Origin: Lactiplantibacillus daoliensis
Lineage (GTDB): Bacteria; Bacillota; Bacilli; Lactobacillales; Lactobacillaceae
Length of the DNA: 64,000 nucleotides
Assembly: GCF_005405005.1 (NCBI RefSeq)
Contig: NZ_BJDH01000005.1
Coordinates: 186,001 to 250,000 of the forward strand
Direction of reading: 5' to 3'
Shown in pieces: positions 34,838-42,645 of the stretch (the first letter of the stretch is position 1; each line of letters starts with the position of its first letter). The notes beneath the pieces were generated by a model. That model did not search any database and had not been told where the DNA came from. It saw only the letters and a program-made list of their open reading frames with translations. The translations under genes were made by a program, and so were the position numbers.

Positions 34838-35647
34838 TTATTCTGCAAGGTCAAAATATTGATTAAGATACCTAGCAACGCCGTTTTGGTCGTTGTCGTA
34901 AGGTGTGATGTCGTCCGCCGCCGCTTTAATTGCGGCGGTACCATTGGCCATGGCAACTCCCAAACCGGCATATTGAAGCATTTCTAAGTCGTTATGTTCG
35001 TCACCAAAGGCAATGATATTGTTACGCGAGATGTGAAAATAATCTGCTAAGTAGGCCATCCCCTTGGCTTTATGGACACCTTTTGAGGTGACTTCTAAAA
35101 TAGCGTTTGGTCCGCCCCAGACGCCAACGTCCACTGAATCGCCAAAGTGGTCATTGATCCAATTGATAATGGCAGAACGCTTATCTAATTGCACTAATAA
35201 CACTAATGAGTTTGGGTTACGGGTTAGTGTTTCTGGCGTTAGTCGGGGACTGTTGGCGATTTGCGGAAAGAATTTCCCAGCAATTAAGTCCTGACCAGCA
35301 GTCATGGTACTATTTTTATTTTCGGCAATAATCTCATTGATTCCCAATTGCTCGCGGTATTTGACAAGTGCCAATACGATGGCTTTATTGAGGGTGAACT
35401 GGTATTCCGATGACCAGTTTTGATGGGGTAAATGCCCCAGTGAGCCATTGAAATTAATCATGGGACTCTGTAACTGCAAATCATCATAGATCGCCTGAGA
35501 GCCCTGATAAGAGCGACCGGTGATGATACTAACAATGTGCCCAGCAGCTTGCAGACGTTGCATAGTTTGGATGGTTGGGTCATTTAACTTAGAATCGGCA
35601 TTCAAAGTGGTACCGTCTAAATCTAAAGCAATTAATTTACGCGTCAT
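34838..35647 (-). CDS. Cof-type HAD phosphatase
   Basis: 269 aa. HAD superfamily subclass IIB. Motif I LDLDGTTLN (nucleophile Asp), motif II SIITGRSYQG, Lys in TSKGVHKAKG, and motif IV FGDEHNDLEML are present. Cof phosphatases hydrolyse sugar phosphates or flavin precursors with broad specificity. The gene is followed by its own terminator and is transcribed away from the rRNA methylase. Confidence 0.93.
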   Translation of the reverse strand: MTRKLIALDLDGTTLNADSKLNDPTIQTMQRLQAAGHIVSIITGRSYQGSQAIYDDLQLQSPMINFNGSLGHLPHQNWSSEYQFTLNKAIVLALVKYREQLGINEIIAENKNSTMTAGQDLIAGKFFPQIANSPRLTPETLTRNPNSLVLLVQLDKRSAIINWINDHFGDSVDVGVWGGPNAILEVTSKGVHKAKGMAYLADYFHISRNNIIAFGDEHNDLEMLQYAGLGVAMANGTAAIKAAADDITPYDNDQNGVARYLNQYFDLAE

Positions 35648-35794
35648 TGCAAAAAGTCACCTCAGTTTTCAGAATTAGCTTAAGTGCATTTAATTTAGCA
35701 TATTTTCTGAAAGAAAGCGAATTCTGATGCTGGCCGTGTTACTAAAATGTGTTAATCTAGTTGAGGAAGAATTTCGTTATAGGAGGAATTTGGG

Positions 35795-37162
35795 TTGAAC
35801 CTACCAGCAGAATTTATCACTAAATATCAAAAATTATTGGGTGACACCGCACCGGCTTTTTTTGCCGCATTTGATGAGCCAGTGGAAAAAGGGTTCCGGG
35901 TCAATCCGATGAAACCAGTCACCCCCGCCATGAAAGCCAAGATGACGATGCCAATTTCTTATAGTCCAATTGGCTACTATGGCAAAGTTAATGGTAACGC
36001 CCTCGAGCATCTGGCCGGGGCGGTCTACAGTCAGGAACCAAGCGCCATGACTGTGGGTGAAGTGGCCAAGCCAGCACTTAACGAGCGCGTGCTAGACTTG
36101 TGTGCAGCCCCTGGTGGGAAAACGACGCATTTGTTGAGCTATTTGCAACAGACTGGCCTATTAGTCACGAATGAAATTAATCCCAAGCGAGTCACTGCGC
36201 TCGGTGATAACGTTGAGCGGTATGGTGCCCGGAATACGGTCATTACGAATGAAACGCCGGCCCACTTGTCCAAAGCACTACCAGGTTTTTTTGACCGCAT
36301 TTTAGTTGACGCCCCCTGTTCTGGTGAAGGGATGTTTCGTAAGGACCCTGATGCCATGCAATATTGGACACCGGCGTACCCAGCTGAATGTGCGACTCGG
36401 CAACGTGAAATTTTGATGGAAACAGTCAAAATGTTACGGCCGGGCGGACATTTGATCTACTCAACTTGTACCTTTGCACCCGAAGAAGACGAGCAGATAA
36501 TTGCTTGGTTACTACAAACTTATCCTGAATTTGAGCTTGAGCCCATTGAAAAGGTGGCTGGCATGGTTGACGCAAAGCCAGAATGGGCCGACGGCAATCC
36601 AGAGTTAGCAAAGGCGGCACGACTATTTCCACATTTAATGCGCGGTGAAGGTCACTTCATTGCCAAATTAGTCTATCGTGGTTCAGTTGAGCCGAAGGAA
36701 CCGCGACTCGTTCGTGATGAGTTGAAGCCGGAACAACGCCAATTATGGGAGCGGTATGCCAAGCAGGCAAATTTAACCGATTTACCTGCTTGGGCGTTGC
36801 AGGCGCATGGCGACCAACTATATGGTGTGCCAGCAATGATGCCAGTCACGCGGCACCTTAAAATTTTCCGCGCTGGGATTCAATTGGGCACATTTAAAAA
36901 GAATCGTTTTGAACCAAGTTACGCCTTGGCACTAGCCAGTGCCGATTTAGCTTTGCCATCTTTGGCAATCGATCATCAGCAATGGGAGCATTACGTGCAC
37001 GGGGAGACTTTCCAGTTGGCAACTACTGGAAAGTCTGGTTTTACGGTGCTGACTTGTGCCGGATTACCAGTTGGCTTTGGCAAGGTCGTTGGTCGGACTG
37101 TGAAAAATTTCTTTCCAAAAGGGTTGCGTTTCTTAGCAACTGACGAAAATACACAATTGTAA
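35795..37162 (+). CDS. RsmB/RsmF-type rRNA (cytosine-5) methyltransferase
   Basis: 455 aa. SAM-dependent m5C methyltransferase of the NOL1/NOP2/Sun family. SAM motif LDLCAAPGGKTTHL (about residue 92), catalytic motif IV VDAPCSGEGMF with TC-x-catalytic pair, and motif VI YSTCTFAPEE are intact. The C-terminal third (from about residue 290) is the RsmF-type RNA-binding extension. Likely target is 16S rRNA. TTG start, TAGGAGG five to ten bases upstream. Confidence 0.93.
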   Translation: MNLPAEFITKYQKLLGDTAPAFFAAFDEPVEKGFRVNPMKPVTPAMKAKMTMPISYSPIGYYGKVNGNALEHLAGAVYSQEPSAMTVGEVAKPALNERVLDLCAAPGGKTTHLLSYLQQTGLLVTNEINPKRVTALGDNVERYGARNTVITNETPAHLSKALPGFFDRILVDAPCSGEGMFRKDPDAMQYWTPAYPAECATRQREILMETVKMLRPGGHLIYSTCTFAPEEDEQIIAWLLQTYPEFELEPIEKVAGMVDAKPEWADGNPELAKAARLFPHLMRGEGHFIAKLVYRGSVEPKEPRLVRDELKPEQRQLWERYAKQANLTDLPAWALQAHGDQLYGVPAMMPVTRHLKIFRAGIQLGTFKKNRFEPSYALALASADLALPSLAIDHQQWEHYVHGETFQLATTGKSGFTVLTCAGLPVGFGKVVGRTVKNFFPKGLRFLATDENTQL

Positions 37163-37199
37163 GTAGTAAAAATAAGCATGTTTAAGCCAGCCTTCAAGC

Positions 37200-37382
37200 C
37201 TAAACACGCTTATTTGTGGTTGTCTTAGCCCGTTGGACCTCAATACAATCAACACAATATGGTACGGCGTTATGGTTTAAGAATGCGTTGATTTCGGTCA
37301 GACCATGTGGTGGAATTTCCAACAAGAAGTAAGCCTTATCCCATTTTTGGAGTACTTTACCACAGTTTTGGCAGATTAACAT
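37200..37382 (-). CDS. Small zinc-ribbon-like protein
   Basis: 60 aa. Two CxxC pairs, LICQNCGK at the N-terminus and PYCVDCIEV near the C-terminus, 45 residues apart, suggest one zinc site. Between them lies FLLEIPPHGLTEINAFLN. GGGAGGT is eight bases before ATG 37382; the longer frame upstream is not credible. Convergent with the rRNA methylase. The function is unknown. Confidence 0.7.
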   Translation of the reverse strand: MLICQNCGKVLQKWDKAYFLLEIPPHGLTEINAFLNHNAVPYCVDCIEVQRAKTTTNKRV

Positions 37383-37597
37383 TAGCGATACCTCCCAATC
37401 GTTTATGATTATTATGAACGTCGGCTGTGCAATTGGGATCAGCTTGCGCTTGGTTAGGATAATGACCAAATTGGATAGGTGCAAGCTAATTTTCTAAAAT
37501 TTGGTTATAAGTTGGTAAAAATTGTTCTGAATGATGTCATTACTGGTATGCTAAATTTCGTTAGGTTTATTTATCAAGAGAAAGCGAGCAAGGGTGA

Positions 37598-37768
37598 ATG
37601 TTGAACAGAAATGGACGGCTTGCACTGGGCATTGCCGGTTTGATTGAAATAATATTGCTCTTTGGGCGTTGGTCGCTAGTTTTAACGATTTTGTATACAA
37701 TTGGATTGACTGCAGTGATTGTTTGGCTCAATCAAAAACAGCGTCAACATCATGACGACCATCAATAA
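37598..37768 (+). CDS. Small two-helix membrane protein (56 aa)
   Basis: Frame starting ATG-TTG with AAGGG immediately upstream. The product has two short hydrophobic segments, LALGIAGLIEIILLFG and LVLTILYTIGLTAVIVWL, and a basic His-rich tail QKQRQHHDDHQ. The histidines and aspartates at the C-terminus could bind metal. No family recognised. It is alone between the zinc-ribbon gene and the mevalonate operon. Confidence 0.55.
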   Translation: MLNRNGRLALGIAGLIEIILLFGRWSLVLTILYTIGLTAVIVWLNQKQRQHHDDHQ

Positions 37769-37916
37769 TAATGGCAGCTGATGGGAGACTGCTAGCGTGG
37801 ACAAATGACATTTAGTCAGTTAGCAATGAATTTGAGATTACAGTTGAACCCAGATTAGCAGCAATTTGTTCAAAATAGGTTGTTGTGTCTGTCGCCAATC
37901 GTAGTTAGTAAAAAAT

Positions 37917-37958
37917 AAAGTGCCGACCCAATGATCAATTGAGTTAGCACTTTTTGTA
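37917..37958 (-). terminator. Terminator of the mevalonate operon
   Basis: AAAGTGC / GCACTTT with inner CCAAT/ATTG-type pairing; on the minus strand a T-rich run follows. Confidence 0.7.
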
Positions 37959-38996
37959 TTAGACAAGTGTTTGTTGATAGGCGATTAATTGTGGTGAGTA
38001 GATTAATTTATCGGTCATTTTAGCCAAATCTGAAATCTTCCTGGCACCGACTAACGCCATTAGTAACCGTAATTGGTATTGCCAACTATTTAGCATGGCG
38101 ATGACTTCTTCGTCACTGTGGTGTAAGAGGGCGTGCAAAATCACGCCAGCCACACCCACAGCATCTGCACCTAGCATTAAGGCTTTGAGAACGTCCAACG
38201 GTTGGCGAATACCACCGGCAGCGAAGATTGTTAAGTCAGCTGGATGGTTTTGAACGGCAAGCAGTGATTCAACGGTGGATAGGCCAAATGAACTCAGGTA
38301 ACTCATTTCCTGTAGCGGACGCCGCCGATTTTCAATGTCGGCGAAATTGGTACCACCATGGCCACCTAGATCCAAATAGCGGACACCCGCAGCGTATAGT
38401 TGTTGCATGGTTGGTCTGGAAATCCCAAAACCAACTTCCTTAACAATGACAGGGCGGTCTAATTTTGCAACTAGTTGTTGAATATTATCGCGCCAGTGAA
38501 AATCTCGATCACCCTCTGGCATGACGATTTCTTGTACGGCATTCAGATGCACTTCCAGCGCGTCAGCCGCTAGCATGTCAATTGCGGCCTGAGCATCCTT
38601 TAACGAATGGCTCGCGCTCAAATTGCCAAAAACGAGGCCATCGGGATTATGAGTCCGCACAGTACTAAAGGTTTCAGCCAGTTTTTCATCCTTCAGGGCG
38701 ACACTTTGAGAACCAGTTGCTATGGGCAATTTGCAGGCTGCTGCTATCTTTCCGAGCCGGGTATTCAACTTGCCAGTTTGGCTCGAGCCACCAGTCATGG
38801 CCTCAATATATAGCGGTGATGACCAGTGCCAAGGCCCAATCGTGGTAGCGGTGGAAATTTCAGCGACTGTGGTCTCAGGCAAGGCATCATGACGAATCCG
38901 AACTTGGTCAAAGTCACTGGAATCAGTCGCATGGAAGTACTTCTCTGCAAGTGAAACGTGTTCGTCTTTCCGATGAGATTGTTTATTTTGTGGCAT
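37959..38996 (-). CDS. fni: Type 2 isopentenyl-diphosphate isomerase
   Basis: 345 aa. FMN- and NADPH-dependent enzyme that interconverts IPP and [19 protein letters not shown] at the start, [24 protein letters not shown] and [15 protein letters not shown] match the type 2 family. GGAGGTGGC precedes the start. It is the last gene of the minus-strand mevalonate cluster, after a terminator-like hairpin that may lower its expression. Confidence 0.96.
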   Translation of the reverse strand: MPQNKQSHRKDEHVSLAEKYFHATDSSDFDQVRIRHDALPETTVAEISTATTIGPWHWSSPLYIEAMTGGSSQTGKLNTRLGKIAAACKLPIATGSQSVALKDEKLAETFSTVRTHNPDGLVFGNLSASHSLKDAQAAIDMLAADALEVHLNAVQEIVMPEGDRDFHWRDNIQQLVAKLDRPVIVKEVGFGISRPTMQQLYAAGVRYLDLGGHGGTNFADIENRRRPLQEMSYLSSFGLSTVESLLAVQNHPADLTIFAAGGIRQPLDVLKALMLGADAVGVAGVILHALLHHSDEEVIAMLNSWQYQLRLLMALVGARKISDLAKMTDKLIYSPQLIAYQQTLV

Positions 38997-39026
38997 GCTG
39001 CCACCTCCAATAGCCTTGATTTTGGT

Positions 39027-39063
39027 AAAACGCGTGCGACAACTTAGGCTGTCACACGCGTTT
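39027..39063 (-). terminator. Hairpin between mvaK2 and fni
   Basis: AAAACGCGTGCGACA pairs with TGTCACACGCGTTT around a seven-base loop. On the minus strand few T follow, so it may be partial termination or an mRNA stability element. Confidence 0.7.
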
Positions 39064-39071
39064 ATTTGATA

Positions 39072-40157
39072 TTACGCAACGGGGTTATCAGCAACAGTAT
39101 GAACGCTAAGATTCAAGCGCTCAATGCCTTCACTGGCCCAGTCTTTTAAGAGTTGTTGTGGATTGACGCTACGATCGATTAACACGATGCCACAATCGCC
39201 ACCGCCAGCACCGGAAGTTTTCGCAGCGGCGCCAGCATTTTCAGCGATGGTAATCATTTTTTTCAAAATTGGGGTCTCAATCGTCACGTGACTAAAGTCG
39301 CCAAGTGTCTGCAATAAGGTTCGATTTTGTCGCAATTCAGTTTGAATGGTTGATAAGTTACCAGCTTCAAAGCCAGCAATCATCCGTTTTAAACAAGCTT
39401 TACTTGCTTGTAAAAAAGTCTGGTATTCACCACGTTGTTTCGCCTTGACTAGCGCAACTTTGTCCACTAAGTGTGAAGTGGAGGCGGGTGAACCGGTCCA
39501 ACCGATCATCAAACGTAAATCGTGAGGCGGCGTTAACAAGTCGATTTTTAAATCTGGCCAATCCATTGCTAGTAAATCGGTGAGTCGTGACGTCTGGAGC
39601 CGTGTCTGGAGCCAGTCGCGGTCAAATGAATGATAAGCGATCCAACCTCCATAAACGCTGGCCGCAATGTCACCTAGTGAACCGTTACCTTGCACGGACA
39701 GGTGGGCGATGGCGGCTAGTTTGAATAATTTAGGCTTATCCATTGGTAGTTTGTAAAATTGACAGAGTGCCTTGACCGTTGCGACGGTGACGGCTGCAGA
39801 AGACCCCAGACCGTACTTTTTGCCGTCGGCGCTATCAAGTTCACTGTTAATACCAAGATGGTATACACCTAAGTTGCGGCCGAGTTCATGCGCATAATTT
39901 TCAGTTAAGCTAATGGCGGAAAGGATGTAATGAAATGGGTTGTCTCGATTGTCAAACACCATCTCATCTCCCTGACGACGCCAGAAGATTGAATTTTCTT
40001 GATACTGTTTTGAAACGATACTACCGTAAGTATCGCTTGGTGAAATCGTCGCCGTTACAAATTGGTTCAACGCCACGATAATGGCTGGAAAGCCATACTC
40101 AACGACTGCGTATTCCCCCGCAATGTAAAGTTTTCCAGGTGCTTTCACCGTAATCAT
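39072..40157 (-). CDS. mvaK2: Phosphomevalonate kinase
   Basis: 361 aa. GHMP kinase that phosphorylates phosphomevalonate. VKAPGKLYIAGEYAVVE at the start and KYGLGSSAAVTVATVKAL (glycine-rich ATP loop) are typical, with KTSGAGGGDCGIVL as motif 3. Start 40157 follows AAAGGA by nine bases. Followed downstream by fni. Confidence 0.95.
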   Translation of the reverse strand: MITVKAPGKLYIAGEYAVVEYGFPAIIVALNQFVTATISPSDTYGSIVSKQYQENSIFWRRQGDEMVFDNRDNPFHYILSAISLTENYAHELGRNLGVYHLGINSELDSADGKKYGLGSSAAVTVATVKALCQFYKLPMDKPKLFKLAAIAHLSVQGNGSLGDIAASVYGGWIAYHSFDRDWLQTRLQTSRLTDLLAMDWPDLKIDLLTPPHDLRLMIGWTGSPASTSHLVDKVALVKAKQRGEYQTFLQASKACLKRMIAGFEAGNLSTIQTELRQNRTLLQTLGDFSHVTIETPILKKMITIAENAGAAAKTSGAGGGDCGIVLIDRSVNPQQLLKDWASEGIERLNLSVHTVADNPVA

Positions 40158-40219
40158 GCCATCATGTCCTTTCATGGTAAAGCGGCAAACCACTTACCAG
40201 TCGATATAATCATTTAAAG

Positions 40220-41200
40220 TTAAGCTTCAGAAATCGAAATACCGGGTCCGGGCTGTGCCACGATTAATTGATCCGCCGCAAAGTGTTGGGACAATGCCCC
40301 AGTAATGGCAGCAGTGTCAGCACTTGCGCAAATAATTTTCACGTTAGGACCCGCATCCAAAGTATAATAACAGTTAATCCCATGGGCACGCAAGTCCTGC
40401 ACCGCATTAATTGCGGTTAGGGTGTCCGCGGTAAAATAATTGAAGGCTGGTTGAGCACTTAAATTAAGCGCATGCATGCGCATCGCATTCGTTTCAGCGA
40501 TTTGGCCCACACTTGTTAGATCATGATTGGCAATAGCTGTGCGCATCGCGACTAAATCAGCATTAGCCGTTTTGACCCAAGCCGGGTAGTAGGGTGACGT
40601 ATCCACGACACGCTGCATACCAGCTGTGGAACTGATGGGCTTTTTGCTGGCTTGAAGTACGACCGCAATCATTTGAATGTCCCAATCTACGGGATCTTGG
40701 ATGGGTTCAGCATAAGAACTAATGTCATCATGTCCAGCATGCCATTCAACGAAGCCACCAAAAATCGAACGCGTCGCCGAACCAGACCCGCGGCGTGCAA
40801 GGCGACTTAAGTCAGTCAAAGATAGGTCTAGCCCGGCTGCCCGACTACCGGCAGCGGCCAAAGCCGCAAAACCGGAAGCCGAGGAGGCCAGACCAGCTGA
40901 AGTTGGCACATGATTGCTAGTTTTGACACTGGCACGCGCAGTTTCACCACTTTTAGTCCGAACAAGATCTAAAAAGTGACTGATTCGGGTAGCCTGCTTG
41001 GGCGTCAAGTGTTGACCATTGAAGTCGACCTGATCTTCATTGAGACTAGCATCAAAGGTGACACTCGTTTTAGTATAGAAATGGTCTAAGGTTAACGAGA
41101 TGCTCCCATTTTGTGGCAACATCAATTGTGCGTCTTTTTTACCCCAGTATTTAACGAGGGCAATATTTGTATGTGCTTTAGCGATAATCGTTTTTGACAT
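40220..41200 (-). CDS. mvaD: Diphosphomevalonate decarboxylase
   Basis: 326 aa. Makes isopentenyl diphosphate from diphosphomevalonate using ATP. AKAHTNIALVKYWGK, SISLTLDHFYT and VPTSAGLASSASGFAALAAA are family motifs. Start 41200, with GGAGGAACC just upstream; 13 bases separate it from mvk. The longer frame to 41317 is a shadow inside mvk. Confidence 0.96.
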   Translation of the reverse strand: MSKTIIAKAHTNIALVKYWGKKDAQLMLPQNGSISLTLDHFYTKTSVTFDASLNEDQVDFNGQHLTPKQATRISHFLDLVRTKSGETARASVKTSNHVPTSAGLASSASGFAALAAAGSRAAGLDLSLTDLSRLARRGSGSATRSIFGGFVEWHAGHDDISSYAEPIQDPVDWDIQMIAVVLQASKKPISSTAGMQRVVDTSPYYPAWVKTANADLVAMRTAIANHDLTSVGQIAETNAMRMHALNLSAQPAFNYFTADTLTAINAVQDLRAHGINCYYTLDAGPNVKIICASADTAAITGALSQHFAADQLIVAQPGPGISISEA

Positions 41201-41213
41201 GGTTCCTCCAAAG

Positions 41214-42155
41214 TTAATCCGTAGGGCTGAGTGGCTCGACCCAGGTCGCGGTCGCTCCTGCAGCCGAAAGCTTTTGCGATAGTGTGTTGGCAATGGTTTC
41301 TTCTGGCGCAACGGCAATCATACAACCGCCTTGACCACTGCCGGTCAGCTTCGCCGCAATCGCGCCATTTTGGCGGGCGACTGCGAGTAGTTGTTCTAAG
41401 GCTGGGTGACTGACACCGAGTGAACGTAAATCATCTTGAGCGCCATTTAAAGCGGTTGCCAGCGCGGTCAGCTGTCCATCGGCTAACGCAGCTCGGGTCT
41501 GCCGAGTCAGGCGACCCAGATCATCGATGCGTGTTTGAATCGTTTCACCTTCAACCATCAATAAATTACGGACGGTTGCGACAGCGACCTTGGTTTGACT
41601 CTTGATACCGGTATCCGCGATAACGAGGTAACCTGGCAACTTAACTGGGATCGTATAATTTTCGCGACCTTTAATGAACCAGACAGGCGCCTTGGCACTA
41701 GTGGTTGCGACATCTAGGCCACTGGGCTGACCATGGGTGTAACTTTCTGCGATATTGGCGGTCTTAAGTAAGACTTGATGGGGCAATGGTTGTTCAAAGA
41801 AATCATAAAAAGCCCGCGTGACGGCCACCGCCGCTGCGGCAGAAGAGCCCATCCCACGTTCAGAGGGAATGTCACTGGTAATGTGAATGTCAAAGCCTTG
41901 ATCTGGTGCGTCAAAACGAGTGAGTAGTGTCTTGATTAAGGCTTGGATACCGCCTAAGTTAGCGCTCATCGTATTGAAATCACCATTAAAGTAACGGCTT
42001 TTGACGGTTTGGTCACCATCGCTTTGGCGATGAATGACGGCTTGCATTTGGATCGTTGAAATTGGGAGCGCAATTGCGGGTTGACCATAAACCACGCCGT
42101 GCTCGCCAATTAGAATAATTTTGGCATGACTAGTGCCGGTAGCTAGATTTTTCAA
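41214..42155 (-). CDS. mvk: Mevalonate kinase
   Basis: 313 aa if started at TTG 42155. First committed kinase of the route; ATP binding loop is PSERGMGSSAAAAVAVT and motif 3 is KLTGSGQGGCMIAV. The N-terminal KNLATGTSHAKIILIGEHGVVYG is the family start (seen from residue 2), so the 30 extra residues of the longer frame are not likely. AGAAAGG lies about 12 bases before TTG. First gene of the operon. Confidence 0.92.
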   Translation of the reverse strand: MKNLATGTSHAKIILIGEHGVVYGQPAIALPISTIQMQAVIHRQSDGDQTVKSRYFNGDFNTMSANLGGIQALIKTLLTRFDAPDQGFDIHITSDIPSERGMGSSAAAAVAVTRAFYDFFEQPLPHQVLLKTANIAESYTHGQPSGLDVATTSAKAPVWFIKGRENYTIPVKLPGYLVIADTGIKSQTKVAVATVRNLLMVEGETIQTRIDDLGRLTRQTRAALADGQLTALATALNGAQDDLRSLGVSHPALEQLLAVARQNGAIAAKLTGSGQGGCMIAVAPEETIANTLSQKLSAAGATATWVEPLSPTD

Positions 42156-42245
42156 TCGTGTCGCTGCCTTTCTAAATGGAATAATAATAGGATAATAATA
42201 CCGTATAATTGCGGCTTTTGCCATGTTTCTACGTGGCTGACTCAC

Positions 42246-42645
42246 GATTCAAGTCACTTTATGTCAAACTGGGTGAATTTAGTGATGAGTCAGAGGAACA
42301 GAAACGGGGCTATTTTTGAGTTGAGGCTGGTAGGCAAGCCTGCTTTCCTGTGATAAAATTAAAAAATAATAAAAGATTAGTGGTAATTTGCTGAAATTTA
42401 CTGACTCGTTGCCATTGAGAACGAAATTGGGCGACTTTTCTGGCGGTACCTCAATGGTTACAACCGGTTCTCACGGTTATTGCTAGGTTGATTTAGGCGC
42501 CGAATTTTGTTGGCCCATTCGATTGGCCTTGTGTGCGTAATTGTTGGGAGCGCTATGCTATAATTTAAGTCGAATCTAAAAAACGGTAGTGGTCCTATTT
42601 TGAACTGCTGTTTTAAATCTTAATCACTGATTTGGGGCAATAACC
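42246..42645. other. Intergenic region between mvk and dinG with two hairpins
   Basis: No gene. CCATTGAG pairs with CTCAATGG across about 30 bases near 42413-42454, and AACCG/CGGTT flank a seven-base loop near 42461-42478. AGGC-AA-GCCT near 42330 is a short palindrome. A TGTGATAAAAT box near 42350 could drive an RNA from here. The dinG promoter lies at its end. Confidence 0.55.
42556..42564 (+). promoter_or_regulatory. Extended -10 promoter of dinG
   Basis: TG-C-TATAAT, with no good -35. The leader that follows (about 42575-42612) contains AAAACGGTAG/CTGCTGTTTT, a ten-pair hairpin with two wobbles, ahead of the dinG start. Confidence 0.65.

Noticed and set aside
42440-42460. GGCGGTACC as a T-box core
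   Set aside because: No specifier stem, no full T-box sequence and the downstream gene is dinG, not a tRNA synthetase or amino-acid gene.
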